A DNA stretch of 64,000 bases from Dacryopinax spathularia. Taxonomy: Eukaryota; Basidiomycota; Dacrymycetes; Dacrymycetales; Dacrymycetaceae. Each line of letters begins with the position of its first letter. Within the stretch, counting starts at the first letter, position 1. The notes under the pieces are model-generated. The model was not told the DNA's origin. It was given only the letters and a program-made list of their open reading frames with translations, and did not search any database. Of this stretch, positions 33,568-46,300 are shown piece by piece. Position numbers and translations under genes: made by a program. The DNA is taken from the NCBI GenBank assembly GCA_037974965.1, contig JBBPFI010000008.1, forward strand, positions 1,054,001 to 1,118,000, written 5' to 3'.

Positions 33568-36500
33568 ATGCGGACGAATGGTCGAAAATCCACCGTCGGT
33601 CCACCATGTCGTAGCGCCTCTCTCCTATCCGATACCATCGCCTCGGTTCCTCCATCCAAGACAGCGATATTCATTGCGTCAGTTGAACAATGGAAAACCA
33701 AGACGAAGGCGTTGGTCTCGCCAGTGTTGAAGAAAGCAGAAAGCTTGGCGCTACGGGCACTCGCCATAACCGAAGTGGGTTTTCTTCACTAATCTCACCT
33801 ACTAGGGGGTGAACTATTACCCAGGAGCTAGAGAAGCGTCAGCGAGAGTATGATGAATTGGCTTCAAGACTGGCATGGGTCACCGACAAGATCTTGCATG
33901 AGGTCGATGTCGTAGGCTCCGGCGCTGCTGCTGTAGACGAAGCTGTGGAGGCGTTAACGAAGTTTGTATCGAATTTCAACTGGTGCTGTTCTCCGGCTTG
34001 TGCTTACAGGACATGCCAGAGTTGTGGCCGAGATTGAAGCATTCTTGCGAGAGAATCCATCGGAAGGGATAGAGCTCGTAATTTTCCAAGAGGCCGACGC
34101 TGTCGCTGCCTTCATACAGCAACTAGACGAGGTCAGATTGAAACATGTCGTGAGTTTCATACATCAATGGGCTCAGCCGCGCATCTCAATCATTCGAAGG
34201 AAGCACTTGTATTACACGCCACAAGGCGAATAGCAAGGATTGAGATCGAGGCAAGTCAATCGCTCAGCATATGTTGCCCATACTGACTCTTAGAAGGTTA
34301 CGTCCTTGCAACTTTCTCAAGCGTGGGTCTCAGGCATAGTTGCACTAAAGCCGACTTAAACTCATGCAGTCCTGCGATTATCAATCTCACGCCGAACCCT
34401 ACACGACCGAAGGTTTTCTGTGGGAGGGAGGAACTGGTTGAACGCATCGTCAACAAACTAATTCAGGATCGCCCCTCTCGTATTCCGCTCCTTGGAACTG
34501 GAGGGATCGGCAAGACGACCCTCGCAGCCTCTATCATCAACGACAACAGAGTTCGAACCACATACGGCGACAATATCGTCTTCATCAGCTGCGAAGCGAT
34601 AGCCACCGCCGACGCTATCGTCAAGGCTCTGGGAGGTTGTCTCGGGTTACATTACGAATCGAAACCTGTCCGGCATTTCCTCGCAGATGTGAGCTCCAGA
34701 GGAAGGATGCTTGTCGTCCTCGATAATCTGGAAACGGCTCTACACTCTGCGAATAGCGATGATGTCGAACAGCTATTGGCCGGCTTCGACGAACTATCAC
34801 AACTCTCGCTTATCATCACCATGCGTGGCTATGTGCCACCTTCGACCGTGAACTGGGAAGACGTGCAGCCCCTAACCAAGTTATCTCCTGCCGCGTCGCG
34901 TGAGATATGGACTAGCCTTGGTCTCCAGGGGGACGAGAAGCTGGACGATCTACTGGAACGGCTCGACGGCCTTCCCCTGGCCATACATCTCGTAGCTCGG
35001 CAAGCCAAGCTTCTGAAGCTTGCTCCAGAAAATCTATTAAAGGCGTATCAACGAGAGGCAACGCGCTTTGTGAAAGGTGGATCTGGTGGGCGGACGAAGA
35101 GCCTCGAGATATCGATTCGATTATCCCTCGATTCGCCAGTAATGAAGCAGTGCCCGATGTCGGCTGAGCTGCTTTCGAGTCTCTGTCTACTTCCGGATGG
35201 CGCGTCGATGGAAGCCTTGCCGGATATGTTTGCCACATCGCAGCAGTTTGTACTAAGCGCCGTTTCAAGCATTCTGGAAGTTGCCCTCGCTTCAAACGAA
35301 GATGGACGAATCCGAATCCTCGCGCCTATTCGAGATTACATTCTCGCGGAGAACCCGCCGAACGGACAGTGCCTACAGGACCTCCGAGATTACATCGTCA
35401 AACATGCTGCAGAAGGAACAAAGCTCGCCAGAACCGCGGTGGAGCAACGTGCCGCAGAATCCGGCAATGCGAATGCGATTCTTCTGCATTACTGGAGGTC
35501 CTCCCCATCACCATCGGCTGTACCCTCTCTGCTGGAAGCAACTTTGGAAGCTGCATATTTCTCGTATATAGCCAGTTACGGGGACGCAAGTCCCTTACTG
35601 CGAGCCGCGAGCCACAAACTGCAAGAGGACGGCAACTTTTACGGTCGTGCTCGATGCAGCCAGCGCCTTGCGGATATACTGTTCATGCGGCATGAACTCG
35701 AGGAATCCATGCAACTGTTAGAGGAGACCAAGGCTTTCTATATCGAGCACGACGATCTACACCAAGCTGCTCACTGCATGCAGAGGCTCGGCATGGCATT
35801 GGACTCTCTGCACCGTAGGGACGAGGCCACAACAGCGTTGGAAGAAGCGCGAGCGCAATTACAAAGCGTCGGATGCCATCAAGGCGCTGCTCAGTGTACG
35901 CAGGCACTGGGAGACGTCCTGGTTAGCCAACACCGATATGAAGAGGCGATCCCAGTCTTCGAAGATGCCAAGGCTGCGGCACTTGATGCTGGCGACGAGA
36001 AATGTGTGCCGCAGTGCATGCACGCCTTGGGCAACATCTGGCACATGCAAGAACGCTTCGCTGATGCCATATCGGCTTTCCAGGAAGCGAAGGTCGCTTT
36101 CCACGCCATCGGAGACCGTCGTGGGGAAGCTCGCTGTATTCGAGACATAGGCGATACCCTGCGAATGCAAAGCAACTACAAAGATGCTCTCCCGGTGATG
36201 GAAGAGGCGAGGGATGCATTCAGAAGGATTGGGGATTCGAAAGGCGTGGCGGGTTGCCTTCGCACAATCGGGCAGATATGCGAGAATCAAGACCGGATGG
36301 AAGAGGCCGAGCAGCTTTTCAAACAGGCGCGACAGGCATTCTTGGCAGTAGGCGACATGCTCGGTGCCTCCCAATGTTCGACCAGTCTAGCTGATGTCTT
36401 GAGCAACTCGGATCGGTATGAAGAGGCAACGGCGATCGTGCATGAAGCCCTGGCGGAAGCCCAGTCGATCGGCAACCGATTTGTGGAGGCAACGTGTGTC

Positions 36501-36902
36501 CAAAGATTGGGAGACATTCTCCGCCGCCAAGAGCGCTATGAAGAAGCCAAGCCATTGCTGAAGGAGGCTATGGCAGCGTTTGAGGGAGTACACAACCGCA
36601 TGAGCAAGGCACATTGTATCCTAAGCCTGGCATTGTTAGCCCGCGAGGAAGGGCGATACGACGATGGGGCGAAGGGCATTAAGCAGGCGCAAGCCATTTT
36701 CACGGAAGTAGGGAATAAGGCAGGCATCGCGGAATGCCGTCGAGCGATGGGATATCTGCTCAAGGAGCGAGGCCTGGTCGAGGATGCCAAGACGGAATTC
36801 ATTGAAGCCAGAAACATGTTCGTGGATATGGAGTGGCCTGGCAGCGTTGCCAAATGCGACAGAGCGCTGGTGTCGCTGGAGGAACAGGAGGTGGAGAGCT
36901 GA
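33568..36902 (+). CDS. NB-ARC/TPR NLR protein 2
   Basis: N-terminal exons from about 33,568 (MRTNGRKSTVGPPCRSAS) and from about 33,820 (ELEKRQREYDELASRLAWV) code for a helical domain, with a further helical frame at 34,010-34,150. The main exon from about 34,370 to the stop at 36,902 carries RPKVFCGREELVERIV, P-loop GTGGIGKTTLAASI, MLVVLDNLETAL, LIITMRGYVPP, GLPLAIHL and LAPIRDYILAE. Ten or so TPR-like repeats follow, with the recurrent core RYEEAxxxxEEAKxAF...GDRxGxAxC. Length and motif order match NLR 1, showing they are paralogues. Joins among the first exons are not fully resolved. Role by family: cytosolic sensor ATPase. Confidence 0.88.
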
Positions 36903-37719
36903 AAACTCGAGAGGGGGATATGTACGTCCGGCCTCCTGCATGGACGCTCGTCGTAGAAGCTGACGACTGGAAGCTGTGCGCCTGCAGACTTCTTTGAGCT
37001 GCGGACAACGGAAGTTGGTAAGTATGGGTTGTCCGTCCCGACCGAGCTGAGCCGTCTGGGCGCTTGCTGGTCAGGGGGTCTTTGGCTTTCTGACCGATCC
37101 TCCGCTAGATCTGCATGAGAGATGACAAACGTCGCTGAGCTGGGCTTCTGAGTAGTAAGCTGGGATTAGCATATCAAGCGCTACACACAGTGCCAAACCG
37201 TCTGCATTTGCTTAGAAGTTCTGCCTGTGGTAGTGGCGATGCAGAAGCGAATCGGAGGAATGGAAGCGCTGTCTCCCCATGCTTCTCCACACATTCTCAC
37301 GCGTTTGTACGCCACTGAAGGCACCGCAGAAGCTAACGACGTCCATTCCGTGAGCGTCCACACCGTCAAAAGACACTCGGTCCATCTTTCCGGTTTCCAA
37401 GCAGAAAGCGTCGACGTGCTTCTCGCACGATTGTCCGGCGCCTCAGCTTTGACAGGCTGAATGCTTTGTCGCGTCAGCACTGAGCCGACCCATTCACGTC
37501 GATTTCTCCAATGAAAAACGATTCGAAGACACCTCGGCGAGTTCTGATCGATCGTGGTCGTTCGTGTCAGCCGACGCGTCTGCTGTACATCGCGAAGCCT
37601 CTCCGGCGTCCTCAAAAGCGCGTCTCTGTGGGAGAGACAGAGCCCCGTTGGCACCCACCTTTGGCTCCCGCAGCCGTCCACTCATTCGACCCACATTCGT
37701 TTACAAGACTACAGCAGAC
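36903..37719. other. Intergenic, no gene recognised
   Basis: About 800 bp between NLR 2 and the mannanase gene on the same strand. Frames at 37,181-37,681 show no family motif. Confidence 0.4.
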
Positions 37720-39556
37720 ATGTTCACCATAATCTTCTTCTTCTCCCTCCTCAGCTTCGCGTTCGGTCTCGCCCACCCACTCGCTCGTACCCACGCTGTC
37801 CTGGCTCGCCATGGCCTTCACCTGCGGCAAGACGTCCTGCACGGTTTCTTGACCGGTCCTGGTCCATTCCCTCAGGATCCGCCCTACGTCCCCGACTACC
37901 CCACCTCCTTCGGCGGCCACTGCGCCCCTAACTCGTACGTCCCCTGTCCATCCGACTTCTGGCGCGTTGCGGGCGGAAGGCTCATGCTATGCGACCCCGG
38001 CGGGCCTTCCAGGAGCGAGACGGTCGGCACGTTCGCTGGTCCTACTCTCCCCTCGGCGTTTGACCTGCTGAAGAGGAATGCGTTCGTCAAGAGGGAGGGG
38101 ACGAAGCTGACCTTGCTGGGAGAGGAGTTCAGGATCGTGGGCGGAAATGTCTACTGGCTGTGAGCGCACTAATCCCTTCGTGGAGCTACGACTCATGCCT
38201 CTCACAGCGGCCTGGACGAGAACGTCATCCCGGACCCCTCCTACCCGTCAAAGACACGTGTATGCGCTGCACCACCCCCCGTCATATATGCGATCTCATG
38301 AGCATACAGGTCATCGAAGTCATGGGCATCGTCTCCGCTATGCGAGGCACGGTCATCCGCGCCCACACGCTCGGCATCTCCTTCGGTAACTCGCTCAGTA
38401 TCGTCCCCGGCCCCGACCCCTACACGTACAACGATCAAGCGTACGAGCCGATCGACTTCGCGATCCTTATGGCGCGCATATATGGCATTAAGCTGCTTAT
38501 CCCGCTGGTGGATAACTATAATTGGTATCACGGAGGCATGCGTGCAGACTTACTCCGGGTTGTGTTCGGCGCTGATGGAGTATGCAGGCAAATATCAGTT
38601 CATTGGCTGGGCGGGTATCCCCTGGTCTGGTCAAGGAGCGGATATCACGCCTCCCGACGTCGGCGCATACTTCTACAACACCACCAGTATCGTCGACAGC
38701 TTCAAGGCATACATCACCCACCACTTGAACGTGCGTGCCCCGCCTGCTCATAACCTCCGAAACTGACGTATCCCTTGCGCAGCACGTGAACCAGTACACC
38801 GGTATCGCGTACAAGGACGACCCGACGATCCTTGGCTGGGAGACGGGTAACGAGCTTGCCGCTGTGCGCTATACTGACGGTCCTGCCCCGCCTGCCTGGA
38901 CGACCGAGATCGCGGGTTTGATCAAGAGCCTTGCGCCCAAGCACCTCGTGGTGGATGGCACGTACGGGTTCTACCCCGAGAGCGGGCAGCTGCAGGTCGA
39001 GCAGGTTGATATCTTGTGCGCAAAGTCATTCATCTCGGATTAGGCTTCTGCTGACCGCATGGGGACAGCTCGGACCACTTCTACCCACCCGACATCGCCC
39101 GCCTCCAAGCCGGCCTCACCCTCACTCAAGGTGTCAACCGCGTCTACCTCGCAGGCGAATGGGACTGGACAGGCCAATACGGCGGTGACAGCATCCAATT
39201 CTGGACCGCGGCGCTCGAAGCCGCCCCAGGCGCGGGAGACTTCTACTGGAGCCTGTTCGGGCACGACGATAAGTGCTGCATGTATGTGGAGCATAATGAT
39301 GGGTATTCGTTCTATTATCCGGGGAGGACGGAGGATATGCATCAGAGGGCGGTGATCATGACCCAGCATGCGTATAAGATGAACGCTGAGACGCGTACGT
39401 ACCTTCCTCCCGCTCACTTAGAACACCCAAACTCATATGATATCGTCTCTTGCAGCGCCCGAAGTCGTCCCGGCAGTAGCGTGCCCGCAGTATCATTTCC
39501 CGGATTCGCTCTTCCCGAACGGGCTGAGCGTCGTCAACCTTGGCCTTTCTCTCTAG
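37720..39556 (+). CDS. Secreted GH5 endo-beta-1,4-mannanase-like enzyme
   Basis: The first exon begins with a signal peptide, MFTIIFFFSLLSFAFGLAHP, and continues to FRIVGGNVYWL (about 38,160). Later exons give GLDENVIPDPSYPSK, VIRAHTLGISFGNS, IPLVDNY, TILGWETGNELAA with the acid/base Glu of the GH5 NE motif, LVVDGTYGFYP, DHFYPPD, and VYLAGEWDWTG with the probable nucleophile Glu, then GDFYWSLFGHDD. The frame ends NGLSVVNLGLSL at 39,556. Such enzymes hydrolyse mannan backbones outside the cell and belong to wood and litter decay or to fungal cell-wall remodelling. An N-terminal Cys/Pro-rich stretch between signal and catalytic domain is not a classical CBM1. Six or more short introns. Confidence 0.85.
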
Positions 39557-39928
39557 GTAATCTCGCATCTAGTTGACAGGGCTCTGATCTACGGACTTGA
39601 TCTTGGATACACTCACATTCGTTTGACACCCATATTCGTTGTTGTTTTACCCGTACAGGTCGCTAATAACACGCACGTCCTCGACTGCTGACTGCTCAAG
39701 GGTACATCGCATCTCGCTTCCAGTAACTGTTCATTGGCCGCCTCCCGGGAGGTCCACTATCTCGAACTCGTGATGTCAAGTATATCAACCTACAATTAGT
39801 CCGACAAATATATGTACGATACAACAAACAAAGGAGGCATACAACATATCGTCATGAACAGATCATAAAAAGTCCCATCCGTCCTATCCTCCTTGAAGAG
39901 AGAATACGACGCCCAATCCCAAGCAAGC

Positions 39929-42414
39929 TCAATTCCTCCCCTCGCCCTGAGGCGCAGACGAAGGCACCGCCGGATGAACCTCATCATACCCCGGCGGAGG
40001 CACGCTCTCCCGATAATACCGTTTACTCATCCTCTTCAGCGCACCCGCAAAGCCCCCTTGTCCTTGTCCTCCCTGTCCGTCTTCTGCTTGTGCTTGCGAT
40101 TGTGTCCGGGACTGGGAAGCATCGGCAGCCCGCCGAGACTTCTTCTTCTCCTTCCTCCCCGAGCGAACCTCCGCGCGCTGAGCAGCCATAGCGTACCCCT
40201 CAGCGGCCGGCGGGCCATTCGGCAACGCAGGTACAGCCAGCCTTGCCGCTCCGGGTAAACGTGTGGCAGCCTCAGTCCTGGGCACAGTCTGCGAGCTGGC
40301 GGAATCGAGTACTGGGACTCCTTCAGCTAGAGCTGCTGGAGTCTCAGAGTCGACAGCCCGGGGAACAGGTTTCCGCTTCACTCCCTTCCTTCCATCCTTC
40401 TCCTCCGCGCGCTTCTCCTTCCTTCCCCCTCTTCCCGCTGAGGTGGGGCGTTTTGACCCAGCTGGGAGAGGAGGTTTCTCGTCCGCGATGAGGGGAGCGC
40501 CGGCGGCAGCGACCGCGGCTAGTGGAGGAGACGGCAGGGGCGTAGTAGTGGTGGACTTGAGCATACTATCTTGCGCCTGGAGGGGAGGGCGTTTCTCTTC
40601 TTTCCCATAAGGGTAGACGCCGTTCGTGCCGTTTGCCGCAGTCCCGTTCGCTCCATTCGCTCCGTTCGCACCATTCGTTCCATTCGAAGTGAAATAAGCA
40701 GCACCAGCCAAGCCGGAGCCAGAGAGCTCAGAAGCAAGCAACGGATCAGGCAAAAGCGCTGTCGCTTGTCGTCTTTGTCTTCTCCTCACGAACCAGGCTA
40801 GCACCGCTAGGATTACGAGGAGGGCCAGACCGCCCACTACTCCCCCCGCAATAGCACCAGCGTTCGATTTCCCTTCTCCCCCTCCCCCGCCGGTTTCGGA
40901 GTTGGAGCCGGAGCCAGCCCCGGAGGTGCTATTGGAAGGAGGAACCGCCCGAACAAGAACCAGCGCATCAACATTCAGACACCCTTCCACTCCCTGCATC
41001 CCAGCTTGCAAATTCGGCGCCCAGTTCTCCACTGTCAATGTATGTTCCTGCGCTGGATCGAGCCCCGAAGCGAGGAAAAGGATCTGCTGTGGCTCGATGT
41101 AGAACGTGCTTGCGTTGTACGTCGCTTGGGTGGTTGTGGAGGTGGAGGAGTTGGAGAGGGAGGCGGTGTAGAGGAGGGTGTTGGATTGGACGCCGCCGAG
41201 GAGGTAGGCGGCTGATGCGTCTTGCGAGGGTCGTCAGCAGCAGCACTCGACAGCAGGGGGGCGAAGAGAGGAAAGGAAAGAGAGAGAGAGGGAAGGGAAA
41301 GGAGAGAGACGTACTCGTAAACGTATAGCTCGCCCCCACCCCCTCGGCCCAATCACACGTCACCTCCCTATCGCCCTCCCAATCCCCACTCGTAGCGTTC
41401 TGACTCTCCACCCAGCCGTTGAATTGGTTCGTCCCGTTCGAGGGTGAGGGGGTGTAGGTGAAGCCGGGGTCGGCGTTGTTTATGTATTCGGTGGTGGGGG
41501 TGTATCTGCCCTGGTGGTCAGTACTCGGGAGTAGTGAGAGAGGGGATGGGGAGCGAAAGATAGGGCGGGAAGGTGAGGTAGAGAAATAAAAGATGCAGGG
41601 AGTTGGACTCTGGAAGAAGATATGTAGAAGCTCCACTCACCCTTCCCCACCCCCCAAACTCAGCGTAACAACCCCCCCAAAAAACCAAAACTCCGTCCCA
41701 ACCCCAGCGACACTCAGCTCCAAACTAGCCGTATGCCCGCTCCCCGCGTCCAACCCTTCGGCATACACCATCGTCCCCACACTTGCTCCCTGGCTGATGA
41801 AGTCCATGCAGGTGGCGTTCGTTTGGGAGGGGGTGCCGGTCGTGAGGAGGGGGGTGTTGTCGATCGCGAAGGTGTAGGTTGCTGAGAGGGGGGTGAAGCA
41901 GAGGTAGATCGCTGTTCCTGCTCAACCCAGTCAGCCTGAACTCTTCATTCCTTGACTGCTCTCTGCCTTCTGTGCCCAGAGCTGCTCAAGGGGATATGTG
42001 CGCGCATGGAGCAGAGAGGGGCAGATGCGGTGGAGAGGTGAGGAGAGACGTACCGGTGAAGGAGATAGACACCTGCGAACCCTCAAACTCTGTCTTCCTA
42101 TACGCAGCCCCGTTCCCCCACGGATACGAGGCGTTCCACGTGTTTGTCCATACGTGGGAGGCGTTCCATCCTGAGTTGGAGGGTCCGTCTCGGGTTGGTT
42201 GGTACCTGTTGGCGAGGGGGATTAGTTCTGGTGGGCGATGGGGGCCAGGTGACGCGTGCGTGGAAGGCAGGAAGAAGGCGTGGGGGTCAAAGAGGTGGGA
42301 AGAGAAGGTGGGAATGGAGGAGAAGGGAGGGAGAGGGACGTACGAAAAGAGAGGCGAGGAAGACGAAAGAGTGAGGTTCGTCTCCACCACCGTACTTGTC
42401 GTATTACTGGCCAT
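39929..42414 (-). CDS. Single-pass membrane protein with glycosylated ectodomain
   Basis: ATG at 42,414 gives MASNTTSTVVETNLTLSSSS; further exons encode an ectodomain with many N-glycosylation sites (WNASHVWTNTWNASYPWG, SNGTNQFNGW). One transmembrane helix follows (AGAIAGGVVGGLALLVILAV then WFVRRRQRR stop-transfer at about 40,850-40,780). The cytosolic tail is Pro/Ser/basic-rich and disordered with an Asn-Gly-Thr/Ala repeat. The layout, beta-rich ectodomain, Gly-rich linker and one helix, is common in basidiomycete surface proteins of unknown function. No cleavable signal peptide is obvious, so the first exon may be wrong. The stop is at 39,929. Confidence 0.7.
40620..40690 (-). repeat. Asn-Gly-Ala/Thr coding microsatellite
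   Basis: A 9-bp unit coding NGT or NGA is repeated about eight times in the cytosolic tail of the membrane protein, likely length-variable between strains. Confidence 0.8.
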
Positions 42415-43353
42415 CCTTCCTCCTTCCTTCCTAGATCAAGCAAGGACCCGGAGGGCGAGCGGGTCGAGTACTGTCGAGCTCAGATCGGCTGGGTGCGTGA
42501 TGGGAGACAGGGGGATCGGAGATGTGTCCTTGTATGGTCCAGATCACGTTGTAGAGCGCGCTGCCCAAGTCGAAGATAGACGCCGGACGCAAGCCTCCCT
42601 CTCTCTCTCTTGTTCTCTCTCTCCAACTGCACCTCGTCGAAGCACGCAAGAGTCAAGCTCCTCCCACGGCCAGCTTCAACCAAATGAAGCCTCGATCCAG
42701 ACCGTACCAGCTTCAGGCCAAGGAGTGTTGTGTGCGAGTGGGGATGAATGAGAGGGAGCGGTCACAGCACCGCCGGATCGAACGGAGATACGGTACTACA
42801 CCATTAGTTACTGCGGGCGGAAGGGGGCCCGGTCAGGGTCTTAATTCAATTCAGAAGCACCGATTATTAGGGATTCGGGAAGCACAGCCTCTGAGTGTTT
42901 GGGCGAAGAGGCAGGAAGGCACGGTCTGGACTCCTTGGGCGAGGCGGTTCAAAGGGTTCTTTGTGGCGATCAGAGCGGTCGGACTTTTGGAGTTGCAATT
43001 GGTCCTTTGACAGGTTCAATTTGGTTCTGCATCAGTTGAGCGTCTACGTCTTGCGCTAGCAGCTCGTCCGACCCAGCTGGCGAGCGGTGAGAAGTATGCC
43101 CGCTGCATAATGGCCCAAAATTTGGGTTGTCAATTCATGCTTCGAGGTACAAGGATACCATGGAAATGGAACGGTGGAAAGGATGATGAAATTATCGCAT
43201 AACAGTACTACAAGCAAGACCTGTGCCATCTATAGCATACATGAAAAAGTGCAAAATGGGCCCGCGACTCGACGCATCTCCTCCCATCTCACCTGGTCTG
43301 ATCTCATTTGATGAGGATCTGTTTTCGTTGCTCAACAGCGAATCACATCATCC
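42415..43353. other. Intergenic, no gene recognised
   Basis: Pyrimidine-rich stretches around 42,600-42,640 may belong to the promoter of the membrane protein gene. No supported gene. Confidence 0.4.
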
Positions 43354-46300
43354 CTAGATAGCTTCGTCCGTCCCGTAAACCGAACCACAAGCCTCTTCGA
43401 TCGCCCTACCCAACATATGTTAGCCGCTCTTCATCGTTGTGAGGGGGAGGGGAAGTAGAAAGGAGGACGTACTGGATCTGTTCTGTTGCGGCTGACATTG
43501 CTAGGAGGAAGAACCTGACGATGCATCGTCAGTCACCGTACAACCAGAGGCGCGGTCAAAACCCAATCAAGCTCGCATTGCAGCGGGAGAAGAGAGGGAA
43601 GGCAAGAACGCCGGATTTAAAGGCCAGGAATCGAGCACGTGAGGCGGGAAGAGAGCGAAAAGACTCACCAGAACCTCGCAAAATCCCTCCCCTTCATAAC
43701 CCCCCTCCCCTCCTCCGTCCTCCCCATCCTCGCCCCCAGCACGACCGCATCCCCCATCATATCCCTCAAGAACCTCCACGGCCACCTGACCATATCCCTC
43801 GGCAGGGGCGTCTGCGCGCTCAGGGCCGCCGCGGAGAGGTAGAGCGATGTCCGGGTCGTTACGGCCCATTGACGTCTGTAGGGCGCGAGGGGGTGGATGA
43901 AGTGTTTTAGGAGGGGGAGGGGGTAGGTGTGCGACCGGGTGGATTTGAGGGCGTCTTTTAGGCGGTCTGGGGCACGTTGTTAGTGCGGCTGCTTTGCTAT
44001 GTTGAGCGCCTGTGAAATTTAGATAGGACGCACCCAGGAGGATCTCGTTCGCTTCGAGTACCTTGACGGCCGCTTCACCGCCAAACGGTGCATCCCAATG
44101 CGGCTCTCCGAACAGGTTCCTTCCATAACAGTCAGCTCAAGCTCTGCAGATATGAAAATGGTCCGCATACCCAACCATAGGGGCGATGACGGCCATCTGA
44201 CCCCTAATGACGGCCTCTCTCCTCTCAAGCTCGTTCTCAATTGCGTTGTACGCCGCAGAGGGAACATTCGCTCCCGTTACGGGAGTTTGCACTGCATTGC
44301 CATGATTGTCATCAACGGGACACCTGAGGACCAGGAGCAAGGAGACGCACCAGCACGGAAATACGCATGAAGCAAACTCAAATACTGCCGGTTCGTGTGC
44401 AGCAGTTCTACGATTGCTTTTCTGAGCGTCCTTCGTGCGGGATTGCGCAGGATCAGGTATTGGAATATGACGCCGAGGGCGATGCCGACTGCTATTGTTG
44501 TTAAGGCTTTTCCTGCTCTGAGGTTAGAATATGCGAAGGCGGAGGGTTGGAAGAAAATGTACCGGCTGCGAGGGCGGCACTGTCGTATGGTGCGCCTAGG
44601 GTAACTTCATTTACATAGTTGTTGCACATGTAGATCGCCCCACTGATTCCGTTGAGTCAAGATGAAGACAAAATGCGCAGATCGGCAACTCACAAAACCA
44701 GTGCAAGAAGGCCAAAGGGAAATCCAATTGGCTGGGCAAGCACTCAGGACCTGATCAGGATGAGGGTGTTCACGCGACGTACCACTTCATGCATCAGGTA
44801 CATCAGTGGGATCGTCCAGACCGCAGTTATGCAGACGATTCCGTAAGGATTGTAGGCGTATCCGCTATAACACACTCAACCATCTGTTCGACTTGCAACG
44901 AACAGCACATACCCCACATTGCGGAAGATCTGTTCATTCGTCAGAGCGCACGCATTGAGGATAATGGACGAGACCCACTTCAAGTAATATGAGAGCTGTA
45001 ATATATCCCAGAACACCACCCAACTGTTGAGCGGTCCACATCCATGTTTCGCCTGGCACAACTCAGTCGACTTCAACACCATGACAGGAGGGCTTGCTTA
45101 CCGAATGTGGGTGTAACGAGAAGCACAACCGTAACTACGGTTATCTGGCCCAAGACGTTAGAGAACGCGTCGTACCTAGCCCTCTGTGCTTACAGGCAGA
45201 CCATATGACAGGAACCAGGGCCGTGTCACCGGCGCCCAAACGAGGATTGTGAGGATTTCGATCTGTCCGCAAAATAAGCTTCAGCCTTGAGCATGATGTT
45301 GCCGGCACTCGCTCACAGCCAGAGTTAACTTGAACGCATATACGTTCCGCGGGCCTCTCAGATATCTCTCTGCGAGCAGGAAGTAGTCCCACAAGCCATG
45401 GTGCTTCCGATTTGCTGCCTGCGCTCCTATCGCTTGAGCCGCCTCTGTAAGAGGCACGGTTGCCGCGTGGCTTCTAATAGGCGCTCGGCTGCAGAAATGT
45501 TGATACCAATGGACATGTGGTCGACCCCTCGTCTTCGACTTGAAATTTGACACAATCGCTTCGTGTAGTTCTTGGAGCTCTGCGGTGAATCGGCTAATAT
45601 GTCGTTAGACAGGATGACATCGAGAGATAGTTCTGCGCTTACTGCATTGCGAAGAGAAGGGAGTACATCCTCACGAGCGCCTCGCTCAACTTATTGGTCG
45701 AGGTCTCGCCTATGCTGAGCTCGTACTCCTCCTTCTCCCCCTCAATCGAATCAACCGAGACGGCTTTCGAGCCCAGCTTCGGGGTGTACGGTAATGATTC
45801 GCCGGCTCCAGCGATATCAGAGATGTAGTCGCGACTGAACATATCAGCGATTGACGCTAGCGGTGCCTCCAGTGTCAAAGGACGGTCCTTTCCATCGAAA
45901 CCGCCTGAAACAAGTAGGCTTCCGACAGCATCGAGCTGAGGTGCGGCCCATCGATCCATATACAGGTGAAGAGCGCGGATCGCAGTTGGTACGTTGGCAG
46001 TGGGGATGGCTTTGGTTCCCGAGTCCCCATCCGTGACGGGCACGTAGGTGGCCGAGCTGGCAGCGGTCCGAGCTGAGTCATGCGCCTCCATTTCCTCGGC
46101 AAATCTCTGTCTGAATGCTCGAACAACATCTTCGCTTGCTGGGCTGATGCGATCGCGCGCGGCTGTAATGTCCTCTCTCTCGAGATCGACAGCATTCCTG
46201 ACAGTTTCTGGTTTGTGGCTCGCGGCAGGGTCGAGCGTGGCGAGAATGTCTGCAACAGTGATCGAAATTGCTGTTGCAGTGCGTAAGAGGCCATCCTCCC

